Shown: piece after piece, positions 6,923 to 7,318 of the stretch
Position numbering within the stretch: position 1 is the first letter of the stretch
How the letters are laid out: the number at the start of each line of letters is the position of its first letter
Source of the DNA: Prevotellaceae bacterium UBA1786
GTDB lineage: Bacteria; Bacteroidota; Bacteroidia; Bacteroidales; Bacteroidaceae
Direction: 5' to 3'
Length of the DNA stretch: 7,318 nt
NCBI GenBank assembly: GCA_002314525.1
Contig: DCGE01000094.1
Location: forward strand, 32,493 to 39,810
Program-made: the position numbers and the translations under genes
The notes under the pieces: model-generated
Seen by the model: only the letters and a program-made list of their open reading frames with translations
What the model was told of the DNA's origin: nothing
Database searches by the model: none

Positions 6923-6943
6923 CATGAAATTTGATTTTTTGAT

Positions 6944-7318
6944 ATGAATATTTATCTGGATATGTTCATAACCTTTTTCAAGGTCGGATCATTTACAATC
7001 GGGGGAGGCTATGCCATGATACCAATGGTCGAGGCTGATATCGTCAACAAGAAGAAATGGCTGAACAATCAGGAGTTTCTTGATGTAATGGCTATTGCAC
7101 AAGCTGCACCTGGTTTGTTTGCCGTCAACATGGCGACTTATGCCGGCATGAAGATCGCAAATGCAAGAAATGACATAAAAGGGTGGTTGCTAGGGTTGAC
7201 AGGGGCTATAGGTGTGGCAATACCGAGTATCATCGTGATACTTCTCATCGCCATCTTCTTTCAGTCGTTCAAGGATAATCTCTGGGTGGAGAAATTCTTC
7301 ATGGGAGTACGTCCTGCA
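6944..7318 (+). CDS. Chromate transporter (ChrA/CHR) family membrane protein, 3'-truncated by window edge
   Basis: The frame from ATG 6944 stays open to the last base, giving the first 125 residues. The sequence is a clear CHR-domain protein. FFKVGSFTIGGGYAMIPMVE (11-30) is the hallmark N-terminal motif, followed by the KKWLNNQEFLDVMAIAQAAPG segment (37-57) and AVNMATYAGMK (60-70). A hydrophobic span with the conserved proline runs 82-107 (P94), and FFMGVRPA (118-125) matches the family's conserved 'GxxPA' element. Known ChrA proteins expel chromate across the inner membrane. Many Bacteroidota carry two adjacent short single-domain ChrA genes, so a partner may follow outside the window. The physiological substrate is unknown here: homologs occur in strains with no chromate exposure. 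The ATG is chosen because the conserved N-terminal motif starts about 10 residues in and a -7 box lies 21 bases upstream. The gene is divergent from the MG2-like gene. Confidence 0.9.
   Translation, partial: MNIYLDMFITFFKVGSFTIGGGYAMIPMVEADIVNKKKWLNNQEFLDVMAIAQAAPGLFAVNMATYAGMKIANARNDIKGWLLGLTGAIGVAIPSIIVILLIAIFFQSFKDNLWVEKFFMGVRPA

Overview
The window looks like chromosomal DNA of a gut or rumen Bacteroidales bacterium, most likely Prevotella or a close relative. The evidence is threefold. Bacteroidota-type promoters with a TAnnTTTG -7 box lie upstream of three genes. Strong Shine-Dalgarno sites are absent. The protein families fit: a PA14-containing GH3 glycosidase, a secreted MG2/TonB-plug-like protein with 'YPQEK.YLHFDN' and 'QGWRRY' motifs, a SulP-STAS transporter and a short ChrA-type transporter. 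The genus is an inference; no rRNA or other marker gene is present.

Layout. (1) 1-2094, + strand: the C-terminal part of a GH3 beta-glycosidase whose N-terminus lies left of the window, followed by a strong hairpin terminator at 2120-2155. (2) 2156-2395: a convergent non-coding gap with a perfect 28-bp palindrome, a GNRA-type hairpin and several recurring CACTCAG/CAGACTGAG words. (3) 2396-4135, - strand: a complete SulP-family anion transporter with a STAS domain and its own near-consensus promoter. (4) 4240-6870, - strand: a complete 876-residue secreted MG2-like protein, into which an array of five degenerate 7-bp repeats has been inserted in frame. (5) 6871-6943: a 73-bp divergent promoter region with two -7 boxes facing away from each other. 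(6) 6944-7318, + strand: the start of a chromate-transporter (ChrA) family membrane protein cut by the window edge.

The genes do not form an obvious single pathway. The GH3 enzyme probably belongs to plant-polysaccharide breakdown, with its partners to the left. The MG2-like protein and sulP are co-directional and could be partly co-transcribed, but sulP has its own promoter. The two transporters move inorganic anions, and a functional link between them is speculative.

I see no CRISPR array, transposase, tRNA, rRNA or phage gene, and no clear new multi-gene system. The most interesting signals are small: the coding-compatible heptamer array in the MG2-like gene, the Gly-Phe expansion and apparent loop deletion in the GH3, and the structured convergent intergenic region.
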